Under the pieces are notes generated by a model. It did not search any database, was not told where the DNA came from, and worked only from the letters and a program-made list of their open reading frames with translations. The position numbers and the translations under genes were made by a program. From contig NZ_JAAIYA010000005.1 of the NCBI RefSeq assembly GCF_010894405.1, positions 1 through 64,000 on the forward strand: a stretch of DNA of 64,000 nt, in the 5' to 3' direction. Positions 29,791 to 38,685 of this stretch are shown one piece after another. Source of the DNA: Pyxidicoccus caerfyrddinensis. GTDB taxonomy: Bacteria; Myxococcota; Myxococcia; Myxococcales; Myxococcaceae. The stretch's first letter is position 1; each line of letters starts with the position of its first letter.

Positions 29791-29928
29791 ACAGAAGTCC
29801 TGAAACGCCGGGCATGACGCGATACGTCCGGCGCACCGGGTCATCTTCCGTGGGTGTGGCGGGCCCTACTCCCTCCGTCACCCCGCTCCACGACCAGGAA
29901 TGTCCCGCGCACACGTATTCCGTGTGAC

Positions 29929-32010
29929 GTGTCCCCTCGCCTGAAGAGCCTGTTGCTGTGTCTCGCCCTCCTGGCGGCGGCGGGCCTTTGGCGTGCGGGC
30001 TACTGGGCGACGGGTGGACGCACCGCGGACTCGGGGGCGAATCCTCCCCAGGCCCTAGGGCCCGTCGAGGTCATCCGGCAGGGCGTGAAGGGCCACCGGC
30101 GGGTGCTCACGCCGGGGCAGCGCCACCGATACACGTTCGACCTGGACACGCGGACCATCGAGAACACGGAGGCAGGCCCGCGCACGGCGCACACGGGCTG
30201 GGGCGGCGAGCTGGCCCTCACGTACCTGGGGTCCGAGGGCGGCCAGCACCTGTTCCAGGGCCAGGTGGTGCTGCTGCGCGTGGAAGAAGAGACGGACGAT
30301 ACACCGGTGCTGGGCGACGCGGAGCGGCGCGACTTCCAGGGCATGTTCGAGCGGCCCCTGTACGTGGCGCAGGACGCGCGAGGCCGGGTGCTTGCGGTGC
30401 ACTTCGATGCGGTGCACGACGCGACGGCGCGCCGCTTCGTGCGCTCGCTGCTGGCGGCCACGCAGTTCGTGGCCGAGGAGGGCCAGGGCTGGAGCACCGA
30501 GGAGACCGACACCACCGGCGACTTCGAGTCGGAGTACCGCGCGGACGGCAGCGCGAACACCTACACGAAGACGAAGCGACGCTACCTGCGCGTCTCCGCT
30601 CCGGCGCGAGTCCCTCCGTCCACCGTGCCCCGGCTGCGCGGACACCTGGCCTTCACCCTCTTCGAGGACGGGCACGTGAAGGAGGCCGCGGGCTCGGACG
30701 TGGTGGAGTTCATGCCCCTCGAGGACAGGCACGAGAAGGAGGACGCGGGCTCGGGCGCGGTGAGGTTCATGCGCCTCAAGGAGGACGCGGGCTCGGGCGT
30801 GGTGAGGTTCATGCGCATCAACGACGGGCACATGAAGGAGGACGCGGGCTCGAACGTGGTGAAGTTCATGCGCATCAACGACGGGCACGAGAAGGAGGAC
30901 GCGGGCTCGAACGCGATGGAGAAGGTCACCGTGCCGGGGCACGTGCGCGTAGAGACGCGGGTGGCGCTGACGAGCGTGGGCGTGGACCACCCGTCCCTGT
31001 CGCTCCGTGACTTCCAGGCCGTCCGCGCCTCGCTGCGCACGGAGCGCCTGTCGGAGAGAGAGCAGGCCGCACCTCCCGCGCCCTCCGAGGACCAGCGGCT
31101 CGTGGGGAACGCGAAGCCAGACGACTTGCTGAAACAACTGGCGCGCGAGACGCGGCCGGCGGCGCGGGACGCGGTGCGCGCGCGGCTGGCGGCGCTATTC
31201 CGGTTGGAGCCGGCGGAGGCGGACCGGGCGGCGCGCCGGGTGCGGCAGGGTGAGGTGGGCGCGGCGCTGTCCGAGCAGGTGATGCAGGCGCTGGGGAGCG
31301 CGGGGACTCGCGAGGCGCAGCTGGCGCTGGCGTCGGTGCTGGAGGAAGCGCGGTTGCGGCCGGAGACGCTGGCGCACGCGGCGAAGGTGGCGGCACGGTT
31401 GGAGCGGCCCACCGCCGAACTGGCCGAGGCGCTCGGCCGGGTGGTGGACGGAGCACGGGACGAGGACGTGCGGAACACGGCCGCGCTGGCGGTGGGCTCG
31501 GTGGTGAAGGGCCTGGAGCCGGTGGAGCCGGGGCGCAGCCGGGCGCTGCTGGAGCAGCTGCTGCGGCGCTGCCACGCGCGGACGGTGGGGCCGGTGGTGT
31601 GCCTGCGGACGCTGGCCAACGCCGGGGCTCCGGAGGGACTGGCCTATGCGCGGTCCGCGCTCCTGCACCCGGCGCCGCTGGTGCGCGGGACGGCCACGGA
31701 GGCGCTCCGGACGATGCCGGGGGCGGAGGTGGACGGGCTGCTGGACCAGGTGCTGCTCGGAGACCCGAGCGCGCGCGTGCGGGCCCTCGCCGTGGCCGCC
31801 ATCTCCCAGCGCGTGGCCGGCCCCCACCTGCGCGCGGTGGCCATGGCCCTGCGCGCGGAGTCGAGCGAGCAGGTGCGGCTCGAGGTGGTGCGCATGCTCG
31901 GAGGCTGGAAGGCGGTGGACGAGGTCGCGGCCGCACTGCTGCGCGACGCGGCCGACAACGATGCGTCCGAGCGGGTGCGACGGCTGGCGGCGACGCTGCT
32001 GGCGGGGTAG
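29929..32010 (+). CDS. HEAT-like repeat envelope protein with an internal 19-residue tandem repeat
   Basis: A 693-residue protein with an N-terminal hydrophobic anchor or signal (LKSLLLCLALLAAAGLW). Residues about 50-230 form a beta-rich region (RHRYTFDLDTRTIENTE, LFQGQVVLLRVEEE) that recalls the N-terminal lipid-transfer (vitellogenin-like) fold. Then comes a degenerate 19-residue repeat array (30664-30921) rich in KEDAGS and FMR. The C-terminal 250 residues are alpha-helical, with HEAT-type units such as VRALAVAAISQRV. The GTG at 29929 gives the best signal peptide; a GTG at 29854 is in frame. The role is unknown; a scaffold or lipid-binding protein is possible. Confidence 0.7.
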   Translation: MSPRLKSLLLCLALLAAAGLWRAGYWATGGRTADSGANPPQALGPVEVIRQGVKGHRRVLTPGQRHRYTFDLDTRTIENTEAGPRTAHTGWGGELALTYLGSEGGQHLFQGQVVLLRVEEETDDTPVLGDAERRDFQGMFERPLYVAQDARGRVLAVHFDAVHDATARRFVRSLLAATQFVAEEGQGWSTEETDTTGDFESEYRADGSANTYTKTKRRYLRVSAPARVPPSTVPRLRGHLAFTLFEDGHVKEAAGSDVVEFMPLEDRHEKEDAGSGAVRFMRLKEDAGSGVVRFMRINDGHMKEDAGSNVVKFMRINDGHEKEDAGSNAMEKVTVPGHVRVETRVALTSVGVDHPSLSLRDFQAVRASLRTERLSEREQAAPPAPSEDQRLVGNAKPDDLLKQLARETRPAARDAVRARLAALFRLEPAEADRAARRVRQGEVGAALSEQVMQALGSAGTREAQLALASVLEEARLRPETLAHAAKVAARLERPTAELAEALGRVVDGARDEDVRNTAALAVGSVVKGLEPVEPGRSRALLEQLLRRCHARTVGPVVCLRTLANAGAPEGLAYARSALLHPAPLVRGTATEALRTMPGAEVDGLLDQVLLGDPSARVRALAVAAISQRVAGPHLRAVAMALRAESSEQVRLEVVRMLGGWKAVDEVAAALLRDAADNDASERVRRLAATLLAG
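30664..30921 (+). repeat. 57-base in-frame tandem repeat, five units
   Basis: Units are at 30664-30720, 30721-30777, 30778-30819 (truncated to 42 bases), 30820-30876 and 30877-30921 (partial). Consensus protein unit: [EN]DGHxKEDAGSxxVxFMR[LI]. All length changes are multiples of three, so the frame is kept. It is confined to the HEAT-like gene. Confidence 0.85.
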
Positions 32011-32029
32011 GGCGCACCGGGGACAGGCA

Positions 32030-32066
32030 AAGGGCCCGGCGCTCCCTGAGTGAGGCCCGGGCCCTT
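32030..32066. terminator. bidirectional terminator-like hairpin between convergent genes
   Basis: A 10-bp stem, AAGGGCCCGG (32030-32039) with CCGGGCCCTT (32057-32066), sits between the stop of the HEAT-like gene and the stop of the leftward CBS gene. A/T pairs at the stem base give a short T run on both strands. Confidence 0.5.
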
Positions 32067-32104
32067 GACGCAACAGCGTGGCTTCAGCCACACGGCAGCC
32101 CGTG

Positions 32105-32536
32105 TCAGTGCGCGGGCTGTGACGGCTCGGAGATGGACTCGAGCGTCTTGCCGGCCTCCTCGGTGCTCATCGCCTCCGCGAGGTCGCCCAGCGAGACGAT
32201 GCCCACCAGCCGCTTGTCGCGGTTGACGACGAGGATGCGGCGAATCTGCTCGTCCTTCATCTTCCGCGCCACCTTGGAGATGTCCTCGTCTTCGTAGACG
32301 TACTCGAGCTCACCGGTCATCGCCTGCGACACGCGGGTGTTGTTCGGGTCCATGCCCTGCGACACCGCCCGCACCACGATGTCGCGGTCGGTGATGATGC
32401 CCTTGAGCCTGTCGCCGTCGCATACCGGCAGCGGGCCCACGTTCAGCATGCGCATCTTCTCCGCGGCGTCCTTCAGTGAGTCGTTGGGACTGATGATTTC
32501 CACGTCCTTCGTCATCACGTCCTTGACCTGTTTCAT
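32105..32536 (-). CDS. CBS domain-containing protein
   Basis: A 143-residue protein made of one tandem CBS pair (Bateman module). Copy one is VKDVMTKDVEIISPNDSL to LKGIITDRDIVVRAV, and copy two is VSQAMTGELEYVYEDED to RLVGIVSLGDLAE. Such modules bind adenosine nucleotides or related ligands and regulate partner proteins. No other domain is present, so the partner is unknown. It is followed upstream on the same strand by the DUF2267 gene (45-base gap), so the two are probably co-transcribed. Stress-linked small CBS proteins often have this form. Confidence 0.93.
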   Translation of the reverse strand: MKQVKDVMTKDVEIISPNDSLKDAAEKMRMLNVGPLPVCDGDRLKGIITDRDIVVRAVSQGMDPNNTRVSQAMTGELEYVYEDEDISKVARKMKDEQIRRILVVNRDKRLVGIVSLGDLAEAMSTEEAGKTLESISEPSQPAH

Positions 32537-32581
32537 CTGGCGGCTCCTTCCGTGAGTGGGTTGGGTTGGGTGACGACGCGC

Positions 32582-33064
32582 TCAGGCCTCCTGCATCCAC
32601 AGCGAGCGCAGGTCGATGGGAAGCTGGCCCATGACGTCCTCGGCCTCACCCTCGGAGATGTGCTCGCGCACGGTGGCGAAGACGGCGCGGCTGAGCCGCT
32701 CGGCCTCGTTGGGTGTGGTGTCCAGGTCCTCGGCCACCATCGCGAGGAACTGCTCCAGCTTGTACTTGCGGGGGATCGTGCCCTCGTGCCGGGCACACCG
32801 CTGCAACAGGTCGCGCACCTTGCGCGGGAGCTGGGCCTCCAGGTGCTTCGCCTCGGTGTCGATGAGGCGCTGTTCGAGCAGGCACAGCACGGACTGCGCC
32901 GCCTGCTCCGCGAGCTCGCGGCCGATGTTCGCCTTCTTCTCCAGGTCCTTCAGGAACAATGCGTAGGTCTGCGTGGTGCGGGACTCACTTCGCTGCGCAC
33001 GCAGGTCCGGGTTGGGCGCCCGCTGCTCACCCGCCTGCTCCTGTCCCTCACGCTCATTCGCCAT
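32582..33064 (-). CDS. DUF2267 domain-containing protein
   Basis: A 160-residue protein. After a charged 30-residue leader, TYALFLKDLEKKANIG, AEQAAQSVLCLLEQRL, EAQLPRKVRDLLQRC and VREHISEGEAEDVMGQLP match DUF2267. This helical family is often encoded next to CBS or stress proteins. The LP and LP(x)DLR segments occur twice, consistent with the duplicated helical unit of the family. It is probably first in an operon with the downstream CBS gene. Molecular function is unknown. Confidence 0.88.
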   Translation of the reverse strand: MANEREGQEQAGEQRAPNPDLRAQRSESRTTQTYALFLKDLEKKANIGRELAEQAAQSVLCLLEQRLIDTEAKHLEAQLPRKVRDLLQRCARHEGTIPRKYKLEQFLAMVAEDLDTTPNEAERLSRAVFATVREHISEGEAEDVMGQLPIDLRSLWMQEA

Positions 33065-33266
33065 GACTTGCCCTCCTTCAGTTCGCTGCCCCTCTCAGAG
33101 AGCGTGGGCACCGTCACGGCGGAGGGCACCGCGTCACCCCCGCGCGCCGGGACGACGGCCCGGAGAGCGAGCCATGGTCCTCTCGCGCGAGCCGGGGTCC
33201 GCGCAGGCGAAGGAAGCGAAGCCGAGGGACGAGCGCCCGCCTCTCAGCTCTGGAGGTCCGCGCGAC

Positions 33267-33785
33267 TCAGGGCAGCGACACGGGCTCCACGTCGGTGACG
33301 ATGAGCGTGTTGGTGCGGGCGTCCACGCTGGCGCTGCCGCGCGGGGAGAGCTGGGCCCGCACGTGCGGCAGCAGGTCCGCGGCGCGCGTGTAATTCACGG
33401 GGATGAAGTACGTGCGCAGCGGCGCCACGTCCTCGCGCGCCTGCTTCAGCTTCACGCGCAGGTCCGCCTCGTCCTTGAGCTTGCGCAGGGGCGCCACGCG
33501 CATGACGCTGCCCTGCAGCTCGCGGCCCAGGCCGTGCGAGGAGAGCACCGTCTCCAGCGCCTGCTTCCACGGCACGTTGCGCAGCCGCAGCGTCACCGTG
33601 CCCTGGACCTCGTCGTCCACCACCAGGTTTAGGTGTCCCAGGTCCGCGAGCATGCGCAGCACGTCGTGGACGTCCGCGCGGACGATGTCGACGGTGACGC
33701 GCTTGCCCTCCGCCTTCGGTGAAGCGGCGAGGGCCGGCGCACCCAGCAGCGCCAGCGCGAGCACGGCGGCTCGGGCTCGGGACAT
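33267..33785 (-). CDS. secretin N-domain (STN/N0-N1-like) protein without a pore domain
   Basis: A 172-residue exported protein with a clear Sec signal (ARAAVLALALLGAPALA). Residues about 28-100 (VTVDIVRADVHDVLRMLADL to VMRVAPLRKL) match the secretin and TonB N-terminal short domain. Residues 120-172 (TYFIPVNYTRAADLLPHV to NTLIVTDVE) match a secretin N1/NolW-like domain. The order resembles the periplasmic part of PilQ, but the outer-membrane pore domain is absent and the protein stops. GGAGG lies 8 bases before ATG 33785. It may be a periplasmic adaptor or a decayed secretin. Confidence 0.75.
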   Translation of the reverse strand: MSRARAAVLALALLGAPALAASPKAEGKRVTVDIVRADVHDVLRMLADLGHLNLVVDDEVQGTVTLRLRNVPWKQALETVLSSHGLGRELQGSVMRVAPLRKLKDEADLRVKLKQAREDVAPLRTYFIPVNYTRAADLLPHVRAQLSPRGSASVDARTNTLIVTDVEPVSLP

Positions 33786-34017
33786 GGAAGGAACCTCCAG
33801 CGTGACGGCTCGAGCATAGCGCCGACAGCCCCCGCGCTCACCCGCGCCCCACCCACGCTGTCCTCCAGCACCCGACGCACGGCCGACCGCCACCCGGAGT
33901 GACAGCGCCTACATCCCCGCGGGGCTCGGCCTTCCGGCAGGGTGGCCATTCTTCCTTTCGACAGGTCTCCTCGCTGACATCGGACGCGGCCCGGGCGTCC
34001 ACACCCCCACATCCCAC

Positions 34018-34827
34018 ATGACCTCTCGCATTCCCGCCTTCCGTGGCCTCGTGCTGTCGTCTCTCGCGCTGGGCCTGACTGCCTGCGGTGGTGACGGCGC
34101 CAGCCTGCGCTTCACGTCGAATGACCGCGCGGTGAACCTCTCCAGCGCCTGGGTGCAGGCGACCTCGCAGCCGGCACCCTCCACCCTCTTCACGTCCAGC
34201 GACGGCACCAGCTTCAACCTCACCCAGGCGCGCATCCACCTGCGCGACATCCGCCTGGACCTGCCCAAGGGCACGAAGTGCGAGGACGTCAGCGGCCTGC
34301 TCGCCGGCGCCGAGTGCAAGGGCGGGGACGACTCGAAGACGCTCGTCGTCCCCGGCCCCATCGTGGCGGACCTGATGACGGGTGCGACGACGCCGGACCT
34401 GTCCGGGCTGCGCATCCCCGCGGGCACCTACAAGCGCATCGACTTCCGGCTGGAGGAGGCGAAGGCCGACGAGGTCGGCGCCACCGAGCCGCTGCTGGGC
34501 TACAGCTTCCTCGCGCGCGCGGACTTCACGCAGGACGGCGCGGCCCGCAAGCTGGAGATGTTTTTCAAGTTCAGCGAGGACGCGCGCTTCGAGTCCTCCA
34601 CGGGCGTCGAAGTCCCGGAGGGCGGCTCGCTCATCGCGTTCCTCAAGCCGCAGGTGTGGCTGGAGGGGCTGCCCCTGGGCGAGTGCCTCCAGGACGGCGA
34701 CGTCGAGGTGGTCAACGACACGGTCCGCATCGACGGCAAGGCCGGCGGCAAGTGCGGCGACGCGGAGGGCCTCGTGAAGAGCAACATCAAGCGCAGCGGC
34801 GACCTCCGCAAGTCCGAGGAGAAGTGA
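34018..34827 (+). CDS. DUF4382-like lipoprotein
   Basis: A 269-residue protein with a type II signal peptide (LVLSSLALGLTACGG, lipobox LTAC). The body resembles DUF4382-type beta-sandwich lipoproteins: FNLTQARIHLRDIRLDLP, LTVPGPIV-like LVVPGPIVADLMTG, LRIPAGTYKRIDFRLEEA. The middle contains two Cys (CEDVSGLLAGAEC) and the C terminus two more, possibly disulfide-bonded. It is outer-membrane anchored by prediction. Function is unknown. It is divergent from the secretin-N gene and followed by a strong terminator. Confidence 0.75.
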   Translation: MTSRIPAFRGLVLSSLALGLTACGGDGASLRFTSNDRAVNLSSAWVQATSQPAPSTLFTSSDGTSFNLTQARIHLRDIRLDLPKGTKCEDVSGLLAGAECKGGDDSKTLVVPGPIVADLMTGATTPDLSGLRIPAGTYKRIDFRLEEAKADEVGATEPLLGYSFLARADFTQDGAARKLEMFFKFSEDARFESSTGVEVPEGGSLIAFLKPQVWLEGLPLGECLQDGDVEVVNDTVRIDGKAGGKCGDAEGLVKSNIKRSGDLRKSEEK

Positions 34828-34870
34828 CACCCCGGGCGCGCTGAAGCCCCGTCCGCCCCGCTTCGCTCGA

Positions 34871-34905
34871 GGCCGTGCCCGGACTCTTCCGGCGCACGGC
34901 CTTTT
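34871..34905 (+). terminator. Rho-independent terminator
   Basis: GGCCGTGC (34871-34878) pairs with GCACGGCC (34894-34901), with inner CCGG pairing. The stem is immediately followed by TTTTC. It lies 44 bases after the stop of the DUF4382-like lipoprotein gene and is the most canonical terminator in the window. Confidence 0.75.
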
Positions 34906-35053
34906 CATATCCGCGCCCGGAAGGCTGTCCCCGGAAGGACGGGTGCGTCGGACCGCCGGGCCGGGAAGCGCGCGGCGGTGCCGGGAACGCCTATCGCACG
35001 GGGGGCGGTCTGGACTAGGAGGGCGGACGCTCCACCGCCCCCAGGTGCTCACC

Positions 35054-36892
35054 ATGTCCGCCAGCCCCGAGACTCCCGTCTACGTCGAGGCGCTCATCTT
35101 CCTTGGAGCGGCCGTCGTGGCCGTGCCGCTGTTCCGCAAGCTGCGCCTCGGCTCCATCCTCGGCTACCTCGCCGCGGGGCTCGTCATCGGCCCCTTCGGG
35201 CTCGGGCTGTTCTCGGACTCCACGTCGGTGATGCACGTCGCCGAGCTGGGCGTGGTGCTCTTCCTCTTCATCATCGGGCTGGAGCTGAACCTGTCGCGGC
35301 TGTGGGCCATGCGCCGGGACATCTTCGTGCTCGGCACGGCGCAGGTCGTCCTCTGCGGCCTGCTCACCATGCTCTACCCGCTGCTGGTGGCGAACCGTCC
35401 GTGGCAGGCCGCGCTCATCGCGGGGCTGGGGCTCGCGCTGTCGTCCACGGCGCTCGTCATGCAGATGCTCGGCGAGCGCGGCGAGGTGCAGCACCCCCAC
35501 GGCCAGAAGGCGTTCGCCATCCTGCTGCTGCAGGACCTGGCCATCGTCCCGCTGCTCGCGCTGGTGGCGCTGCTGTCGCCGGTGGACTCGACCGGGGGAG
35601 ACCCGCTGTGGCTGTCCGCGGCGAAGATGCTGGGCGCCGTCGCGGTGGTGATAGTCACGGGCCGCTACCTGCTCAGCCCCTTCTTCCGCGTGCTGGCGAA
35701 CGCGGGCGCGCACGAGGTGATGACGGCCGCCGCGCTGCTGGTGGTCATCGCGGCGGCCACGCTGATGACGTACGTGGGGCTGTCCTCGGCGCTCGGCGCG
35801 TTCCTCGCCGGCGTGCTGCTCGCCGAGTCGAGCTACCGGCACGAGCTGGAGGCGGACCTGGAGCCCTTCCGCGGGCTCTTGCTCGGCCTGTTCTTCATCT
35901 CCGTGGGGATGACGGTGGACGTGAGGGCCATCGTGGACCACTGGCGCCTGCTGCTGGGCGCGGTGGTGACGCTCACGCTCATCAAGACGTCGGTGGTGTA
36001 CGGGCTGATGCGGCTGCTGCGCAACCCGCACGACGTGTCACTCCGTACCGCGCTGCTGTTGCCACAGGGTGGCGAGTTCGGCTTCGTGCTGTTCTCCACC
36101 GCGGTGGCGGCCGGGGTGATGCAGCAGGAGCAGGCCACGCTGCTCGTGGTGCTGGTGACGCTGACCATGGCGCTGACGCCGCTCATCGCCGCGCTGGCGC
36201 CCCGGTTCATCCGCACGCGCACGGCGCCCGAGCGCAAGGAGGACTTCGCCGGGGCGCGAGGCTCGGTGCTCATCATCGGCTTCGGGCGGTTCGGCCAGAT
36301 TGTCAGCCAGCTGCTGCTGGCCGAGGGCGTGGACGTCACCACCATCGACATCGACGTGGAGATGATTGAGGCCGCCGAGCGGTTCGGCTTCAAGGTCTAC
36401 TACGGCGACGGCACGCGGCTGGACGTGCTGCGCGCGGCGGGCGCGGAGCGGGCGCGGCTCATCTGCGTGTGCGTGGAGCGCCAGGACGCGGCGACCCACA
36501 TCCTGGAGTTGTGCCGCACCACCTTCCCGCTCACGGAGGTGTACGTGCGCGCGTACGACCGCGGGCACGCGCTGGAGTTGATGGAGCGCGGCGCGCACTT
36601 CCAGCTGCGTGAGACGTTCGAGAGCGCCATCGCCTTCGGGCGCGCCGCGCTGGTGGGAATGGGGCTCCCGCCGGAGCGCGTGGCCGAAGTAGAGGAGGAC
36701 ATCCGCCAGCGGGACAGAGAGCGCTTCGCCATCCAGCAACAGGGGCGGGATGTCCGGGCGGGCAACGACAAGCTCTACACCCGCCCCGCGCCGCGCCCCG
36801 AGCCGTTCATCCCTCCGCAGCGCCAGGCGGTGTCCCTGAACCTGGCACCGACGGGGGAGGGCGGTCCGACGAAGGACGGGAAGAAGGAGTAG
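35054..36892 (+). CDS. monovalent cation:proton antiporter-2 (KefB/KefC-like) with TrkA-N domain
   Basis: A 612-residue inner-membrane transporter. A CPA2 membrane domain of about 12 helices (residues 5-385) includes LGYLAAGLVIGPFGLG, the GVVLFLFIIGLELN segment and the LLPQGGEFGFVLF helix. A cytoplasmic Rossmann domain follows (about 400-520: VLIIGFGRFGQIVSQLL, then IDIDVEMIEAAERFGF) that binds NAD or nucleotides and gates transport. The tail is hydrophilic. It should exchange K+ or Na+ for protons; KefB-type glutathione control cannot be shown. ATG 35054 is chosen, where similarity starts. Confidence 0.93.
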   Translation: MSASPETPVYVEALIFLGAAVVAVPLFRKLRLGSILGYLAAGLVIGPFGLGLFSDSTSVMHVAELGVVLFLFIIGLELNLSRLWAMRRDIFVLGTAQVVLCGLLTMLYPLLVANRPWQAALIAGLGLALSSTALVMQMLGERGEVQHPHGQKAFAILLLQDLAIVPLLALVALLSPVDSTGGDPLWLSAAKMLGAVAVVIVTGRYLLSPFFRVLANAGAHEVMTAAALLVVIAAATLMTYVGLSSALGAFLAGVLLAESSYRHELEADLEPFRGLLLGLFFISVGMTVDVRAIVDHWRLLLGAVVTLTLIKTSVVYGLMRLLRNPHDVSLRTALLLPQGGEFGFVLFSTAVAAGVMQQEQATLLVVLVTLTMALTPLIAALAPRFIRTRTAPERKEDFAGARGSVLIIGFGRFGQIVSQLLLAEGVDVTTIDIDVEMIEAAERFGFKVYYGDGTRLDVLRAAGAERARLICVCVERQDAATHILELCRTTFPLTEVYVRAYDRGHALELMERGAHFQLRETFESAIAFGRAALVGMGLPPERVAEVEEDIRQRDRERFAIQQQGRDVRAGNDKLYTRPAPRPEPFIPPQRQAVSLNLAPTGEGGPTKDGKKE

Positions 36893-36896
36893 GGGC

Positions 36897-37580
36897 TCAC
36901 TGCGGCGGGGGAATGATGATGCCTCCGTCGACGACGACCTTGGCCTCCTGTCCGGAGGAGCGGAGCTTCACGCCCACCGCGACGCGGTAGATGTCCCAGC
37001 CGCTGCCGTCGGTGTTCTGGACGCCGGAGAGGCTGGTCATCGAACCGGAGTAGACCTGGAGGTTGCACTTGTTGGTGGCCGAGCTCCACACGCCCTGCTG
37101 GCTGCTGGAGCCGAGCGTGTCCCAGGTGTTGGCGGCGTTCTTCCGGTAGAACGACAGGTAGAGCCGGTAGGCCGCGCAGTCGATGGCGTTGTTGGGCAGC
37201 ACCCCGCCGAGCTGCGACGAGCTGGGCAGGTCATGCGCGGCCCCGGTGGCTCCCAGCTCGTAGTTGTAGGGAGTGGCGCGCGTGTCACCGACGTAGAGGT
37301 CCACCACCCAGCGGCCGCAGCCCTCGTAGTAGTACGAGGCGTCCCCGCTCTCGCTGGCGTAGGGCAGCGCGGTGAACGGGACGTTGTACCCGGTGCCGAT
37401 GTGCAGGGTGTCATTCGCGGCCACGCTGGTGCACAGAGGGCGGACGGGGACGACGATGATGTCCTGGGCGTGGACGTCGCGCGCCTCCGGCTGCGGCTCG
37501 TCTCCAGGAGGTACGGGGGCGCCGCATCCAATCTGTGCGAGGACGGCGAGGGCGAGGGCAGGGAGCTTCAGCTTGTGCAT
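36897..37580 (-). CDS. hypothetical lipoprotein
   Basis: A 227-residue protein with a type II signal (LPALALAVLAQIGCG, lipobox IGC). The mature part is rich in Tyr, Ser and Asn, with four Cys in likely disulfides (LCTSV, EGCGRW, DCAAY, KCNLQ). It is a probable beta-sandwich exposed on the envelope. I do not recognise a family. The start ATG 37580 has AGGAGAAC just upstream. Its stop is only 4 bases from the antiporter stop, a very tight convergent junction with no room for a terminator. Confidence 0.75.
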   Translation of the reverse strand: MHKLKLPALALAVLAQIGCGAPVPPGDEPQPEARDVHAQDIIVVPVRPLCTSVAANDTLHIGTGYNVPFTALPYASESGDASYYYEGCGRWVVDLYVGDTRATPYNYELGATGAAHDLPSSSQLGGVLPNNAIDCAAYRLYLSFYRKNAANTWDTLGSSSQQGVWSSATNKCNLQVYSGSMTSLSGVQNTDGSGWDIYRVAVGVKLRSSGQEAKVVVDGGIIIPPPQ

Positions 37581-37664
37581 GGCGTTCTCCTGTCGTGGGT
37601 GACAGTCGGTGAACGCCCCCTTCGGAGAATCTTCCCGCCCCTATTTTCATCTTCTCTTCGCCGC

Positions 37665-38549
37665 TTACTTCAGCGGCAGGAACACGTCGGTGACGGCCTC
37701 GTGCTCGGGCACGTCGGGGAAGAAGCTGACGCGCTGGAAGAACAGGGGGAAGTCGCGGAGCTCCTCGCCGCTCTGGGGAAGCCACTCCGCGTAGAGGTAG
37801 CGGACGGTGGCCGCGAGTGTGTCATCCGAGCCGACGTGCCGCAGCACCGCGCACCGGCCGGCGGGGATGACCTTTGCCACGACGCCGAAGGGGTTCTCCT
37901 TCACCTCGCGGTCGGTGGCGGCGCAGATGTCGAGGCGGTAGTCCTCCGGGGCGACCTCCTCGGGGTTGTCGTGGAGGACGTTGAACGTGGCGCTGAGCCG
38001 GGGTGGCAGCGCGTTCTGCTTGCGCCAGGTGATGAACGTGCGCACGGAGTCGCCGATGCGCCGTGGGTCGCCACGGTGCTGGAGGGCGGCGACCTTCGTC
38101 TCCGGGAAGTGGATGACCTTGACCTGTGCTGACTGTGGGGTGGGCTTCATGTGGCGGCTCCTGAGCTCGCTCAACGGTTGGTACGTCGCGCTCCAGGGCT
38201 CCCATCGCGGCTGCTTCCTGAACTCCGAGGGTGTCTGTCCCACGCGCTTCTTGAAGGCGCGTGCGAAGGCCTCGGGGCCCTCGTAGCCGCTCGCGAGTGC
38301 GACCTCGATGATGGAGTGCTGATCGCGAAAGGCGAGCTGGTACGAGGCACGCTTCAGGCGCTGCAGTTGGACGTACTCGTAGACGCCCATCCCGAAGAGT
38401 GAGGAGAACTGCCGGTGGAAGTGGAACTTCGAGAAGGCCGCCACGCGGCTGAGCCCTTCCACGCTGAGGTCACCGTCCAGGTGCGCGTCGATGTGCTCGA
38501 GCACCTTCCGGAACCTGGCGAGGTATGCGTCCGCGTCCGCTGCGTTCAA
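37665..38549 (-). CDS. AraC family transcriptional regulator with GyrI-like effector domain
   Basis: A 294-residue regulator. The N-terminal AraC/XylS double helix-turn-helix (about residues 8-105) includes LSRVAAFSKFHFHRQFSSLFG and ALASGYEGPEAFARAFKKRVG. The C-terminal part (about 130-294) is a GyrI-like small-molecule-binding domain (VKVIHFPETKVAALQHRG, ending PEHEAVTDVFLPLK), as in Rob or SoxS-associated sensors. The start is a TTG at 38549 with GGGAGG 7 bases upstream; no ATG or GTG is as good. The ligand and targets are unknown. It may autoregulate or control the neighbouring beta-helix gene. Confidence 0.9.
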   Translation of the reverse strand: MNAADADAYLARFRKVLEHIDAHLDGDLSVEGLSRVAAFSKFHFHRQFSSLFGMGVYEYVQLQRLKRASYQLAFRDQHSIIEVALASGYEGPEAFARAFKKRVGQTPSEFRKQPRWEPWSATYQPLSELRSRHMKPTPQSAQVKVIHFPETKVAALQHRGDPRRIGDSVRTFITWRKQNALPPRLSATFNVLHDNPEEVAPEDYRLDICAATDREVKENPFGVVAKVIPAGRCAVLRHVGSDDTLAATVRYLYAEWLPQSGEELRDFPLFFQRVSFFPDVPEHEAVTDVFLPLK

Positions 38550-38685
38550 CGAAGTGCCTCCCTTGACGCTCGACAAGGTACCGACCCGGCCTCCTGAGTA
38601 CCTGACCGATATTGCGGAAGTGGAGTGCGACTTGCGCGGCGGGCTCGGCTGAATACCTGACGACTCGTCACTGGAATACGTCCAC

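Noticed and set aside
27982..29844. 620-residue leftward frame covering dnaA and the origin spacer
   Set aside because: It overlaps unambiguous DnaA coding sequence and has a low-complexity His/Leu/Arg composition.
30664..30921. CRISPR-like array
   Set aside because: The units are contiguous, coding and in frame, with no unique spacers.
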